Positions 8,528 through 21,487 are shown, counted from the stretch's first letter. The stretch is DNA of 64,000 nt from Zhengitettix transpicula (GCA_037074705.1 CM073590.1:9680001-9744000); one strand, 5' to 3'. Notes: generated by a model from the sequence alone, not told the origin. Numbers and translations are program-made.

Positions 8528-10733
8528 TCAAATATGGACGTTGAGTCTGCGATTTTGTGAAGGAGGGGTTGTGATACTGTTGAATAGCTCAATGGTGGGA
8601 TTTGGATGGTTGATCGAGCCATTTATAAGAGCCTTGGTAGATTTATGAATTATGGCAGGAATTAGGGGAATTTCAAGTTCTTTGTGGATAACTGAGTTGC
8701 GAACGTACCAGGGGGAATTTGATATTAAACGGAGAATTTTGTTTTGTTTGGTTTGTATTTTGTTGGTGTGGGAATAGGCAGTGGATCTCCAGTGTACTGT
8801 TTTAGTAGATAGGTTTTGAGGTATGTCGTGAAAATATAGGTTGAAGAGGAAAGGGCCTAGGATGCTGCCTTGGGGGATCCAAGAGGAAATAGGGAAGGAA
8901 TTTGAAAGAGTATTGTTAAATTTGATCGAGAAGGAGCGGTTAGTAAGATAGTTAGTAAGGATTCTGAAGAGGGAATCATTAAGTGGGTTTTTGGTTTTGG
9001 AAAGTAGTGATTGGCGGTGTACTTTATCAAAAGCTTTTTCTGCAATAAGGAAGGCAGCAATGCACGAGTTATTGTTGATGTAGGATGTCACTGAGTAGAG
9101 TATATGGGTGCAAGAGTATTTGGCTCTAAAGCCGTATTGAGCAGGATGAATGAGGTGTGTTAATTCTTTGCTAAGGAGCGGCAGATGGAGTTTTTCGAAC
9201 AGTTTGGATAAAGAGGGAAAGAGACTGATGGGTGTATAACTATGTGGACAGAATTTGGGTTTATTTGGCTTTGGGATCATTATTATATGTGCGTGCTTCC
9301 CGGCTATTGGGTAATATGTTGTACGGATGATTGCATTGAAAATGATTGTTAGTAAAGTTGAAGCTTTTTTAAGGAGGTTTTTTAGGTGGAGGGGAGTGAT
9401 AAGGTCGTGACCGGCGGAGTGTTTATTTTTTAATTTGTTTCTGGTTGAGCGGACTAGGGGAGGACTAAATAGTTTAGGTAGAGCTGACAGTTGAAGAGGT
9501 TGGACGAGAGTGTTATTTATCTTGTTATTGTGGTAAAAGTTAATTGTTTGGTTTGGAGAGAATTGGTATGTGAGAATGTTTGCGAATTGATTAGCTTTAT
9601 GGGCTGGAGAGGTATACCATTGGTTTTGATATTTGAGAGGAGGGATATCACAATGAGGTTTGGTTAGGATTTTGGTTTTTCTCCATATGGAGTAGTCGGA
9701 GGAATTCAGTTGTTGGAGATGATTAAAGTAGTTTGCGTGGAAGATGTCTTTTAATGCTAGTTTTAGCTGTCGGGAAATAGTGTAAAAGTGGGTTTTGTCA
9801 GCTGGGTGTTTAGATGCAATCCATCTTTTACGGGAATATTTTTTTGTGTATAGAAGGTCTTTTATGATGGGGTTTAAGGGATATTGACAACGTTTTTTAG
9901 TTGGGGTTGGTAAGCGGAATCTGATGCAGAAGAAAGGATGAGTGTTTGCAAGTTGTCAAGAGCTGTGTCAATATCGGAAGGAGATTTGAGAGGAATTTGT
10001 TAATTTATTTGTGGGTCGATGAGAGAAGAGTAACGTTGCCAATTTATGAAGTGGCTATTTATATTCGGAAAAGCGAGTGGAATTACAGTAAGATTTAGAT
10101 GGGCGACATAAGGGAGGTGATCTGAGGAAAGTTCGTGCAGTACCGTAAAGTAGTGGGAGGTTTTAAAATAGATAAAGAAGTCAAGGATATCTGGAGATCT
10201 TGCATTGTCTGGATAAAAGGTGGGCTCCGGAGGGAAGATAATTTGGTGTGGTTTATGGAGGATAAAATTGTATAGGTTGATTCCTCTGGGATTGGGAATT
10301 CTGGATCCAAAATGGGGATGCTTAGCATTGAAATCGCCTCCTAAAATGAATGGAGCATGGCATGCATTTAGGAGTTTAGACCAAAAGTCATGTGGAAGTG
10401 TTATAGAAGGCGAAGAGTAGAAGCTGGCTATGTTAATTGATTGGTTGTTATAGAGGTTTAGTGTTAATTGGAATTCTTTGGTCGTTATGGGAGAAAGCTG
10501 ATTATGATTAGTGGAGTTTTTGATAAGGATAGCGGATCCTCCTTTTCTGGTGAAGTCAGGGTTTTGTACCCATGGATGTTGAGACGGTGTGTGTGCGTGA
10601 GTTTGGTTTCGGCCAAATGGAGGATTTGTATTTCGTGGGTATTTAGAAAAAGGGAAAGTTCGTGGAATTTGTTGTATACTCCTCGGTCATTCCATGTGCA
10701 TATGGAGAAGTTTTTGTGAGGATTAGGGTTCAT
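8528..10733 (-). pseudogene. LINE ORF2 remnant: endonuclease and reverse transcriptase
   Basis: ORF2 starts with ATG at 10733, right after the ORF1 stop. The first frame (to 10485) is the start of an APE-type endonuclease (ICTWNDRGVYNKFHELSLFL, then HLAETKLTHTHRL). Endonuclease continues in broken frames near 10095-10330 (GGDFNAKHP, then SPDILDFFI and SSDHLP). RT runs from about 9480 to 8528, with HAHIIMIPKPNKPK, AQYGFRAKYSCTH, AEKAFDKVHRQSL and IPQGSILGPFLFNLY. The catalytic Asp of motif A is replaced (AFLIAEKAFDKV), and the FADD motif is missing through an internal deletion that joins KTVHW directly to the C-terminal NKIQTKQNKILR. The product would be inactive. Confidence 0.85.
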
Positions 10734-11758
10734 TTATTTAGCCTCAATAAGTTTGGATAATAGGGTTGAAAGTGGTGTGATAAGGGAGATGGTTCTATCA
10801 ATTTTGGTGCAAAACGATAGTAGTATTTGTTCTTGGTTCGAAGTGTTAGTTTGGGTTGATTGTGAAGGATGTTGTACTTGTGAAGAGGGGGGATATTTTA
10901 GGATACTGGCGTAGGAATGGGCATTGCTATTTTTACTAGATGTAGGTTGGGGAGCTGTGTGATTGGGAGTGCAGTTTGAGGTTGATGAGGTAGAGGGTTT
11001 GTATGGGTTGGGTTTGATGTAGAAATTTTGAAGCGATTTATAATGTGGACAGCCCCGGTAGTTCGCAGTGTGTGGACCTTTGGAATTGGTGCAAATTGGG
11101 GTAGAGGATTTTGTGTTAGGACACTTTGAAGAGAGGTGATAGGATTCGCAGTCTACACAGGGGGGGGGGGGGGTGATTGTGGCAGTAGTTTTTTGAGTGA
11201 CCGAAGGCTTGGCACTTCATACATTGGACAATGGATCTTTTTGTTTTAGGAGGTTCAATTTTTACATTACAGTGGTATAGAGTAGTTATTTCAAAGATTG
11301 TATGGTTTTTGGGGTCACGGGAAAGATCCAGGAAAAATAGGGGAAGCTGATGAAAATGGGAGGGGGTAGCACTTGGCAAAGTGTGGCGGGAGAGGCACTA
11401 TCTGTAGATTCTTCTTCGTTTTGAAAGATTTGGAAACGGTTTGATGTGAGAAAAGGAGAGTTTTGATGAGAGTTGTGGTTGTTTGATGTTGTAGGGTTTG
11501 GGATGCTAGGTGGTGTATTTGAGGTAATGCCTTTTCTTTTTTTGAAGAAATAGTCGTAAAAGCTGGGGAGAGAGGGATAGGTAATTCGTTAGAGGCTGTT
11601 GATGGCTGGTTGAGGTTTTCACCTTCAAGATACATATCCATGATGAGACGGGAGCCTCGAGTTGGGGCTGCTGCGTTGCGATGCTGACGCTCTCGGAGGG
11701 ACGGCAGGGGGCGAGAGGAGCAAGATGGAGGCGTACGAGTGCATAAATTTTTAGACAT
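10734..11758 (-). pseudogene. LINE ORF1 (Gag-like) remnant with zinc knuckles
   Basis: ATG at 11758 opens a proline/serine-rich N-terminus (to 11315). A second frame carries SRDPKNHTIFEITTLYHCNV and the first knuckle CMKCQAFGHSKNYC, then runs into a poly-C tract (14 in this copy) that puts the next knuckles out of frame: CVDCESYHLSSKC, and a third with its second Cys changed (CTNSKGPHTANYRGC). The frame closes with LLSKLIEAK and TAA at 10736-10734, immediately before the ORF2 ATG. Triple-knuckle Gag proteins of this type bind RNA in Jockey-group elements. Confidence 0.8.
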
Positions 11759-11857
11759 ATTAACCGGCCTTTTTTCAGACGAATAAATATGTATCGGGGT
11801 CAGTTATCTTTATAATATTCATCTACATGTTGTGTGTGTATAACTTGAACCCCATTC

Positions 11858-11869
11858 GGGGAGGGAGTG
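11858..11869 (+). promoter_or_regulatory. Polypurine tract-like site before TGTGACA
   Basis: GGGGAGGGAGTG followed by TGACAACC resembles the polypurine tract and LTR start of gypsy elements. It lies beyond the LINE, so the gypsy 3' end could have been split by the LINE. I could not find the matching 5' LTR, so the 3' LTR call (from about 11868 onward) is tentative. Copy 2 equivalent: 25083-25094. Confidence 0.35.
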
Positions 11870-12834
11870 TGACAACCGTATGGATGTTGGTTGAAAAGCA
11901 TTACATAAAAATAACGCAAAGTCAACCAAAATTGATGTAGAATCCGGGGATATGCATGTCACACTATTTAATTATGACAATCAACTTAGCATTTAACTCC
12001 CCTAAACGGGGGTGGACGGGGGATTGACATTTTCTAACATGTTAAACAGTCTATATTTTCGTGGAATAAATAATTGTCGGGGTCCATGTCACATCCACAC
12101 CCATGTAGTTTAATAAAAAATATTAAAAACTGATTATTATAATTATATTGAAGGCATGGTTTTTTAGCGAGATGTATCACATATTTTAATTTTGTATCTG
12201 TATTTTATTCGTAAATAAAACATTCAATATAATCGGTATTGTCTTTATCTGAGACATAAGACTTTCTTACGCAACACGTCGACTTTTCAAGTATCTTTTT
12301 AATCTCATGACCTTTTATCTTACGCAATAAACTAAGTAATTATACATTTATGAAAATAATACTATTACGAACATTGGTGTGTATCACAATATACATGTAT
12401 ATATTTACGTTTGCCGGTCAAAATAGTAATTGTTGATGGTAGGACTTACACAATACCCCGCACACTTACCCCGACATGTGAGGTTCGTTTCCTTGTTTGC
12501 CCAAGCTCAAAACAGGCGGTAGTAGAGTATTAAGGACGTGGGATCGGGTACAGCGAGTAGCAACTATTGGTCCTTTCATATATGTCTTTCGATATTATAC
12601 AAAACACTGAGTGTGGGCGCCGTGAATTATTTAAACTAAGAGTACCTCTACGAAGGGATTACGAGTTTATATTTTCTGGAAATTTTTAATACAAGTAAGT
12701 GTCTTTAACCTATTGCTGTGAAGAAATAGCGTGACAGGAGAATCAGATAGTACACAATTAAAAACAACACCTTTTTGATGATAGATCACAAGAAAATATT
12801 GTTATATGAAGAACGTTTTTATACAGAAATTTGC
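11870..12834. other. Possible gypsy 3' LTR and unassigned sequence
   Basis: AT-rich, no ORF of note and no recognised RNA gene. If the site at 11858-11869 is a polypurine tract, the LTR would occupy the left part. Copy 2 equivalent: 25095-26059. Confidence 0.3.
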
Positions 12835-13150
12835 AGATAAAACCCCAACAACAGCTGCATCTGGTAGGTCGGAATTTTACTACTTAGCCCACACCCTTCC
12901 GATGGTGGGAGACTGGTTTGTTGTGGGGTCGCATCACTTCGTTCACCGAGTCGCAAACACATAGGAGGCAGCTGGCCGACTATTGCAATAGAAGTAGCGA
13001 ACAACTCTAACGGTAGGCCCATGAAAAACTAACAGACGTACCTCGGCTTGTGGAAACCTTAGTTTTGGAAACGAGAGTGAGGAAGAGGCATCCCCAGAGG
13101 TAGCTCCTTCCACCTCTCCGGGAAGGTTCACCTGTGATTGAAGAGCACTC
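12835..13150 (-). repeat. REP-A family member without tail (unit copy 1)
   Basis: Shares several blocks with 41047-41562: GGAGGCAGCTGGCCGACTAT, a cttccgat-g-gggaga block, and GGGAAGGTTCACCTG. Orientation is the same as the 41-kb copy. The 3' tail and poly-A of the family are absent. Apparent ORFs here (12819-13022 and 12943-13308, minus) follow the repeat and are not treated as genes. Confidence 0.7.
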
Positions 13151-13227
13151 ACAGTCTTCCTTGATACGTATGTAACATGTCCATCGCAGTTACGTAAAGT
13201 GATGCGAATACAATTAATATTCACATA

Positions 13228-13512
13228 CAAGATTACGCTGATTAACGTTAAATGCGCTTCCATAAACCTCAAGTAAAGTTCTATCAGGTTCTGATTAACA
13301 CAGTTCATACTTTCAAATTTAATATAAACACAGTTACTGTAAACTCTTACATTTACGTTGATTTACGTAGAATACAATTTATTCAAACCACAAACAAAGT
13401 TCTATTTGGTTACAGAAATACAGTTCGAAGATGTATCTTTCAGTCGTGCGGTAAATACACAATTAAAGTTCACACAAGACTTCTATTTTACAGAAATACA
13501 CTTGCGGCAGGA
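13228..13512. repeat. Degenerate 120-bp direct repeat (unit copy 2)
   Basis: Same block as 1-285; here its left context is visible. The preceding 45 bases (cagttacgtaaagtgatgcg and following) look like a further degraded repeat. Confidence 0.6.
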
Positions 13513-14333
13513 TATTTTAGAAATCAAAGTACACGGGGTATGGCCGCTATGGGCAAATCATGGAGGAACTTCGACGCTTGATTAAATTTCAGCCGCATGG
13601 ATTGTCCGTCGTCAGCACCCCCGGGATGACGTAGCTTAGATCTCGGCAAATCAACTGGTCAGAAGCACTAGGGTACAATCATTTCCCCTAATTCCGTAGA
13701 ACTCCAGTTTATGTAATTAAATTTAGTGACCAACCAGGTCTTGATGAAGTGCAGATGTCTGCAATATTAAGTTCACATTATATAAAAACCAGGTAAACAT
13801 AAGTAATATAATTTAATTTAGATTGTGTGGAATTACAACATTCACATGTATTTCTTGAAAAAGCTAAAACTAAAATCGACTGGAATGAAAGGAAATAATT
13901 TTAAAAATCACGCAAATTTTTACTTATATATTTCAAAAAGCAACGTGAAGGCAGAACTTACGATGGATGACTTGAAAACTGCACACATTGAGCTTTGTAG
14001 CGACCAGTTGCCGCCAAGTTGTCCGACAAACTGAACGTCATCGAATTACTTTGTTGCCATGATCTGAGGATTTCCTAAGTTCAAAAAGTCATTTTAATAA
14101 ACTATTTGAACGAATACATTAAGAACAATGTCCCATAAGAGGATGTGAGTTGGTCCTTACCTGAATCACCAACAACACGAACTCGGTTGTTTACAGCTCG
14201 CTTATTTCGGAAACCAGCACCAACAGTGAATTGAATATAACCAATGTTCCGAAAAAGATTTAAAAATTTTGAATTGCGATTTATAATTTAGATACTGAAA
14301 TTTTGATTGACAGCAGGGAGGAGATTGAAAATT

Positions 14334-14672
14334 TTAAATCGAATTTGGGTAGACGAAACGGGCTTCTAAATCTTGAGGAGATATCGTTCGGCGGGGACAG
14401 GGTTCGGTTTCGTCTACTACCGAAGAAATGTCGGTCAGGGACGAGGAGGCCGCGCTCTCGGGCAGTGCGTCGGAGTCGTCGTTGTCCGAGATGTCGTCTA
14501 TCGGAAAAATATAGACGAATCTATAATTTAAAATTTCCTCCCTGGTGAAATGAGGTTTCGGTTGAGGGGGCTGAATGACAATGGGAGGCTCCTGTTTATT
14601 CGCGGCGGGGGGATCAAAATTTGGTTGCTCATATAAACAGGAGCAAAAAAAATTCACGAAAGTTCTAAACAT
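14334..14672 (-). CDS. Unrecognised GC-rich ORF (unit copy 2)
   Basis: Identical at protein level to the frame at 1107-1445: proline-rich stretch, FTREEILNYR, then an acidic serine-rich part written in GC-rich codons. Same splice-like signals upstream on the minus strand. Function unknown; may be a captured exon. Confidence 0.35.
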   Translation of the reverse strand: MFRTFVNFFCSCLYEQPNFDPPAANKQEPPIVIQPPQPKPHFTREEILNYRFVYIFPIDDISDNDDSDALPESAASSSLTDISSVVDETEPCPRRTISPQDLEARFVYPNSI

Positions 14673-15181
14673 TGCTTATATTAAGTTTCACTCACGTGTC
14701 AGATACAATTCTGCTTCCGTCTAGCGTCTTGTCTTCAAAAGAAGTGATGCGTGGTAACGGTGACATTGTTGAGGAATTCTCACCTTGGTCAGAGATGTAT
14801 GCAATATAAATATTTATTTATCAAAATTATAGGCAGTAGGTATTAATATTCAACGAAACAAATACATTGTGAAATGCTGAAAGAGGAATTCCACGTCATT
14901 ACGATTTGTTTTCCCTTTAAAAAATGTACTTACTTCGGTAGTCCTAAAGGCTTAAATATTATATAATTGCAAAGAGTAAGTGATACATGTCCTACCAATG
15001 TGGAAGGAAATAAATATCTTATAATTTCTTTTCTTCATGGATAAATTGCAATTACGTTATATTTGTAGAGTTCCCAAAATACTTTGCATAGTTTACACGG
15101 ATACGAGCGTTGAGTTTGCGTTGATTTTAATAGTTTAGCCCCACCTGATTGCTGAAAATTGAATGTAATAATTAATCTCAG

Positions 15182-15847
15182 CTTCATCCATAACCCGAGG
15201 TTCGTCTCCAATCTCGGATATTTTCGTTATTTTCATGGAATACCTCTCCACCCTAGCCTTCATGGTTCTCTCCTACCAAGCCGATAGGGTTTGTAATTAC
15301 ACACGGAATATATTGTAAAATATTATGAGTCTCATTGACAATTTATTCGACGCAAATATTGACAGGTTACAATTTTTCGACGTTTCTAGCCTTGCCCACT
15401 AGAAACCAGCCTGCAAACATGTGGTTGTCATATAAAAAAATCAGTGAAATCGATAACCACGATCGATTAGTATGAAATGTCTGTTGTTTTCGCTTTATTT
15501 TCTGGAACCACTCTTCCGTCACAAACCCTAGCCGTGCTCCTCTCCAACCCGAAAGGGATTCAAATTATACAAAATGTCGTACAAATACTATCAATCTAAT
15601 TAATTGAAAAATATATTATTGTTAAAAGCTAATCCCTAACCTCAGAAATGAATCTAATCTCGGTCCTTGCGCATTATTTTCATGTAACGCTTCAGCAAAC
15701 CCCGCCTCTAAGCGTGCTCCCATCGCATGCCCATAGGGGATGAAATCATACACATAATATATTTAGAAATATGATGAGTCTCATTGACCCCGCAAAATAC
15801 TTATTCGTCGCCAATATAGACAGGTTAACATTTTTTAACGTAGAATT
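15182..15847 (+). repeat. Diverged direct repeats (unit copy 2)
   Basis: Counterpart of 1955-2620, two full members and one partial. Confidence 0.6.
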
Positions 15848-16751
15848 TAATTTTGCCTTCCATAGTATTACGATATTATCCGCGCATTTACGGATACTAC
15901 TGGGGGTAAATGTAGTAATATGCAACGTCTACTGCTGTTCAGATTGTACTATTTTCGATCAACTTTCTTATCAATTGGAGCAAGTTTGCATGTATAAATT
16001 CTCTTTCAAAATAAATGGTTTTTAAACGTTTCAGACTAGAAAACATATATGTTCTACTGATGTGTTGCATTTTTCCCTGTTTACAAGAAAACAGATTACG
16101 ATTAAACTTTGCAGTGGATAAAGGTGCAACCACAAATAATATTTCTGCCACCCTGCGTAATCAGTCCCAACGACAATTGTTCCAAACAGTATGAGTTTAG
16201 GTACGGATTTTTTAATACTAATTCATTAGTTCCATTTCTCTGCTGAGAAAGTAGTACAAGTCTAGTTGATATTCATTACAATTGTGATTAGAACGACGTA
16301 TAAACTAATGCAATTCGCTATTGAGAACTATACATAAATAGTAAATATGAATTATTGCAAAAGTACAGATTTGAAAGAGCATTAAACGAGAGCAGTTCTA
16401 TATAAGAGACAAGGATAAGAATTTTTCTTTGTATTGTAGAAATTCACTACGCAAGTATCACAAAATTTCGCAAGTAAGCTTGCACTGCTTAATTCACAAA
16501 GGTCTTAGACAAATGCAAGGTTTATACAAATTAAAAATGTCCCCGGAAGAATTTATCGGTCAGCTTTTCACAAAGATAAATATTTATTTTAATCTAATAT
16601 TATCTTCTATACAAATGATAAAGGATGTACTTAGGTTTTTTCTATAGAAATTTTATTTCGTGGATAGAATGCAACAAAACGTGGTACAGATATTCTGCAA
16701 AACTCGAGAACCGGTACTGTGGTGTTGAAAGGGTGGGGCGATGAGAAACCG

Positions 16752-16839
16752 CTTACATTACGTGAACCGAAACTGTCAATATTTGCGTCGAATAAATTTT
16801 TTGAGGGGTCAATGAGACTCATAATATTTTACAATATAT
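16752..16839 (-). repeat. Inverted member of the repeat family (unit copy 2)
   Basis: Counterpart of 3525-3612, inverted relative to 15312-15387. Confidence 0.65.
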
Positions 16840-17396
16840 TTTTCGGTCACCATAACTTAGTGTTTTCAGTTTTCAGTTTTCAGCGGAAGATATATGATGA
16901 CATTTGTCGGCAGATAAATGTTATCTGTGAACTATATTTTACAAAAATGGTTATTATCTTTTTATGTAATAATAATCATTTTTTCACTTTGGTGTGGAGA
17001 ATATTTTTATATAATTGGATTGTTAAAAAGAGGAGTTGTTGCAGAAACCTATGTTGTAAAGAGTTAGATTTTATAAAGTTATTTTAAAGGAACGCTGCAT
17101 GTTTAAACAAATTATTCACCTTACAATTTTTCCCTCGCTCAAATATATTATTTGAAGTTGATTTAGTTTAACAAATGGTAGCAGAGCAAGGTTGAAACGA
17201 AAAAGTTTATAATAACTAATGAATTTGAGTCGGGAAGGTAATATATTAAATATGTATTATTTATGTTGTTCTTTAAAGACATGTAGGCTTCCGGATTTAG
17301 CATTTAGCGCTTTGTTGTTGTTGTTTTTTAAAAAAGATTATTTCGAATCAACACAAATCTTGATTTTGTTTCATGTCTACGATTAATGTTCTGTAG

Positions 17397-18380
17397 GATC
17401 TGTCGAAAGAGGAATTGATCCAGGAATTGAGAGGTGCTGGGCAGGAGGCGACAGATTGTAAGTGGGAATTGCTGCAAAAATTGTCAGAATATTTGAAGCA
17501 GAGAGGAGATGTCGAAATAAATGCAGCCCGGGCACGATATGAAGATAAGTTGTTATCTAAACAATATACTGGACGATCTAATAATCAGGTTTCTAAGGAA
17601 TCTGTAAATCAAACAGATTTGGAAATATTATCGCGTAATTCTGAAGTTGTTGGTAGTTCGGTGGTAAAAGAAATGTTTGATAAGTGGAATGTGAAAATGT
17701 TTATGGAGTTAGTTAAAATAATTCGGCATTTGTAGGAAGGAGTTTGTTTACAATTTCTGTTGAAATTAATTCCGTTGTATAAGTTACGTTTGGTACAGTT
17801 TATCTGTTGTATTACGGGAAAGATCTCAGGTAGAGAGTTAGAAATATTTGGTCAAGCTAGGTTGGAATAATGGACCTGGGACCAACTGCAACAGTATTTT
17901 GTTGATACAATTATTGCCGAGAGTTATAAAGAAGAATTTGTAAGGGAATATGTAACGCGACGATTTCAGAAACTCGGAGAATCTTTCTCGGACTATATTA
18001 GAGATATATACAAGCAAATAAAATATTGAGGCACATTTCGCAAGAAGCCCCACTTATTAAAGTAATTCTGCAGAATCTGAAGCCTTGTGTGGAGAAATCA
18101 TCTTTGGTTTACCGAAAGGCCTTTTCAGGAGCTAGTGAAAATTGCGGATGAGATGCCTTACTCATTATTTGCCAAGGAACACCGCGAAGAGTTTGAGAGT
18201 ATTCGTAGTTCTGGTCAAGGGAGTCTGGAGACTTCTCGATCTAGTAATGAGCGTATTCATCGGAGGGAGTTTAAAATATACAATGACATTACTTGTTATA
18301 AATGTAAAAGAGTAGGACATGTGAGAAACAGATGTCCTGAATTAAACATTAATCAAAATAGGCAGTCGGGAAAGTTGTAA
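17397..18380 (+). pseudogene. gag: Gypsy gag remnant (unit copy 2)
   Basis: Same frames as copy 1, with the zinc knuckle CYKCKRVGHVRNRC at 18294-18335. Confidence 0.8.
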
Positions 18381-18463
18381 GGGGTGGTAGCAACAGATCG
18401 GCTAGTGCACCCATTAATATTGTTAGTAGGTCTCGTAAATGTAATGAGGATCCGTGGGTATTA

Positions 18464-21400
18464 GTGAGGATAAAGGATCACGAAGTACCTGCTATTATAA
18501 ATAGCGGAGCTAGGGTGTCGGTAATGGATGATAAAGTGTTCCAAAATTTGAAGCGTTTAAATTTAATTAAGAAGGAGTTTGAAGTGAGTACCAGCTGTTA
18601 TACAGCTCTTGGGGAATTCAGGCTAGTAAGTAATGGTATCAGGTGTCATGTGAAGATTGAGAAATATTCGTTGGATCAATGTGGTTAATAAGTTAGTAGC
18701 TCCTCTTATATTAGGAATGAATTTAATTAATAAAACAAAAATGGAAATATTTCCTTGGAGACGAAAATTTAAATTTGGATTTGATGAAGAAAGGGAATGT
18801 GAATTTTCCTCTTGGATAAACCTTAAAACCTTGGGCGTTAACTATATAAAGTATGAACCTATGGGGAGGCAGTTGGTGTTGGCGGAAGTTGCTGAACAGG
18901 AAAGTTTAGGAGATTTCTGTAATTTGCTAAGGGAATATCCGAATTTGTTTAGTAGCAAATTGGATACTGTAAAAGGTCGGTGTTGTGAAATTGAATTCTC
19001 ACATGAATAACCTGTCCAATTAGTCGCTTATTATTTCCCCCCCCCCCCAAAAAAAAAATATCGATACTCAGAGTTTATGTTAAATAAGTGAGTAATTGAG
19101 ACCAGATAATCAAATTATGCATCTCCAGCTTTCCAGTTGCCTAAATTAAATGGAAAATATAGATTAGTGGTCATATTTTATAAATTAAATGAAAAGGTCA
19201 AATTCGATTTCTTCCCATGCCAACGATAGAGAGTGCGTTCCAACATTTTCCAGGGGCTACCATATTTTCAGTGATTGATTTAAACGTGGCTTACCATCAG
19301 ATCCCTCTGACGGCTAAAAGTCGTCGTTGTACGGCGTTTATCACACCACTTGGACTATATGAGTTCACCAAGCTTCCGATGGGCATTTCGATAGGATCTC
19401 AGGTTTTTGGTAGAGAAATGGATAGAGTATTTTCCGATCTGAAATATAAATGTGTGTTCCATTTTGCCGATGATATTTTAATTTATTCAAAATCTAAGGA
19501 GAAACATCAAAATCATCTTAGAATAGTTTTTTCTAGACTTCAGAATGCGGGATTCACAGTAAATAAGGATTAAATTACCTTAGGTAGCAGAAATATTAAA
19601 TTTTTGGGACATCATATATTAAAGCAGTTCAGGAATTTCCGACTTTGTGGGAATGACTGGGTTTTATTCCAAATTCATACCAAAGTATGCCGAAATAGTA
19701 GCGCCCTTGAATACGCTTAAAGAGAAAAATGGACATTTTGAGTGAGGAGATGTTCAGGAACGAGCGTTTATGAACTTGAAGAAAGCTGTCAGCACTGCCC
19801 CAATTCTACAGTTACCTAATTTTCAAAAGAAATTTGTCATGCAATGTGACGCGAGTGAATTGGCGATTTCTGCTGTACTGAATCAAGAAGTCGATAATTC
19901 CTTGGCACCGATAGCTTTTGCCAGCCGAAAATTAACGCCTCAAGGAATAAAATATTCCACCTACAAGAAGGAATGCTTGGTGGTTGTTTACGGATGCGAA
20001 AGATTTCGATAGTTCGTGAAACACAAAGAATTCACCGTTCATACTGATAGTGAGGGATTGTCATGGTTAAGGGATCATCCCCGGGGGTAGGGATGTGTTG
20101 GACGTTGGATTCTTAGATTATCACCATTTAAATTTAAAATTGTTTACATAACTGTTATATCTAACTTGGAGGCAGCTTGTCGCGAATGTTCGAAGAACGG
20201 ACAGAAAATTACCAATAATATGAGTGCGGATGAGGGAGGTCCTAATTTCGTGATGGGTATTCTAACTAATTTTCCTGCTTCGTTTGAATGTTTTGTCTCA
20301 CATCAAAAGGCGGATGAAGAATTCCGGAAAATATATACAAAAATTCGGATAGGTGATCCGTCAGTAAGACGATATAGAATAAAGCGAGGATTGATTGTAG
20401 TTTCTCCAAAAGATGGAAAAAAAGGAGAAACTATTTGTACTTTCGTTGGTGCGAAAAATTCTGCTATGTAATTTTCATGATGGTATGATGGGTGCTAATT
20501 TGGGAGTATCTAAAACATATAACAAGGTTCAAATAAATTTGTTTTTGGCCTGGGATGTATAAATGTGTAAAGTCGTATGTAAAGACCTGTGATATTTGCC
20601 AAAGGACGAAGCCGGCTCAAAATTCTCAAGTGGGGTTGCATTCGGCTGATGTCACTCAGAGACCTCTTCAATGCTTATTTCTGGATTTCGTGGGACCCAT
20701 GTGCAGAACTACTTCAGGAAATACAGTCATATTTTCGGTGTTGGACTCCTTTTCTAAATTCGTATGGTTGTTTCCTATGAGAAAAGTGTCAGCTAGCACC
20801 ATAGTTGAACAATTACAAGTCAAAATATTTGGCCAGTTCGGTATACCAGAAGAAATTGACACTGATAACGCGGGATGTTTTCGTTCTAAAATATTTAAGG
20901 ATTGTCTGTTTCAGTGGGGAATAAGAGGAATTTATACTTCACCTTTTTATTCAAAAGGTTTCCAAGTGAAAAGATTCCATAGAAATTGAAAGGCAGCCTT
21001 GATTTCGTATAACCACAATCAATATAATAAATGGGATCTGAATTTATATCTTCTTCAATACGGGTTCAATAATGCGTGCCACGAGGGTGTAAATAAAACT
21101 CCGGCAAAGTTATTTTTACGTTGAGAGTTAAATTCTCCTCTGTAATTTAAAATGGAAACTAAACAATTCGGATAATATTAGTACGACAGCAAAGCGTAAA
21201 ATTTGGGATGAAGCTGTAACTAATTTGCAGAAGGCGCGCTTAAAGTCGCCGCTAGGGACAATACTGGTAGGCAAGACCACACTTATGAGGCAGGTGAAAC
21301 AATTTCCTCAAAGTTGAAAATTGAAACAGATTTCTGCCAAACTAGATTTCAAATGGTCCCCACCAGTTAAAATGGTACGATTCTTACCTCCCGTTACAGA

Positions 21401-21487
21401 GGAATTGGTTTGTCCAAGTCGGGAGTAATCTTTAGAAAGGCCCATGTTAGCCATTTGAAGCCGTATTACACCTCTTAAAACTTGAAC
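18464..21487 (+). pseudogene. pol: Gypsy pol remnant (unit copy 2)
   Basis: Protease (IINSGA), RT (FADD at 19463-19474), RNase H and integrase (CDIC zinc pair, two Asp, Lys for Glu) in order, interrupted as in copy 1. The homopolymer before RT is 12 C plus 10 A here. Confidence 0.85.

Larger units (their letters stand above)
8461..11760 (-). mobile_element. Decayed Jockey-like LINE (unit copy 1)
   Basis: A minus-strand non-LTR retrotransposon. On the plus strand it starts with a poly-T of eight (the poly-A tail), then a short 3' UTR, ORF2 (RT then endonuclease when read upward) and ORF1 with CCHC zinc knuckles near 11100-11250. The order ORF1-EN-RT-poly(A) and the motifs fit the Jockey group. 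Both ORFs are broken. It is present whole in copies 1 and 2, while copy 3 ends before reaching it. Confidence 0.85.
1..13227. repeat. Tandem 13.2-kb unit, copy 1
   Basis: The block recurs in the same orientation at 13228 and 26453, with everything inside it in the same order. Offsets are 13227 bp and then 13225 bp; the 2-bp change comes from a poly-G tract (14 G near 11160 against 12 G near 24388). I noticed no substitution between copies 1 and 2 in the stretches compared, only homopolymer length differences. Position 1 is an arbitrary point inside the unit, so the array probably continues to the left. The unit carries dead transposons, so it behaves as a macrosatellite-like or recently duplicated segment and not as a mobile element itself. 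Confidence 0.97.
17176..21487 (+). mobile_element. Decayed Ty3/gypsy retrotransposon (unit copy 2)
   Basis: Same broken element as at 3949-8260: primer site 17176-17186, gag 17397-18380, protease 18464-18688, RT 18657-19573, RNase H 19770-20012, integrase 20555-20989, integrase C-terminus to about 21487. The protease Asn, the integrase Lys and the stops are in the same places as in copy 1. This shows the damage predates the duplication. Confidence 0.9.

Noticed and set aside
11870..12834. Matched 3' LTR of the gypsy element
   Set aside because: Despite a good polypurine-like tract, I found no second copy of this sequence upstream of the primer site at 3949.
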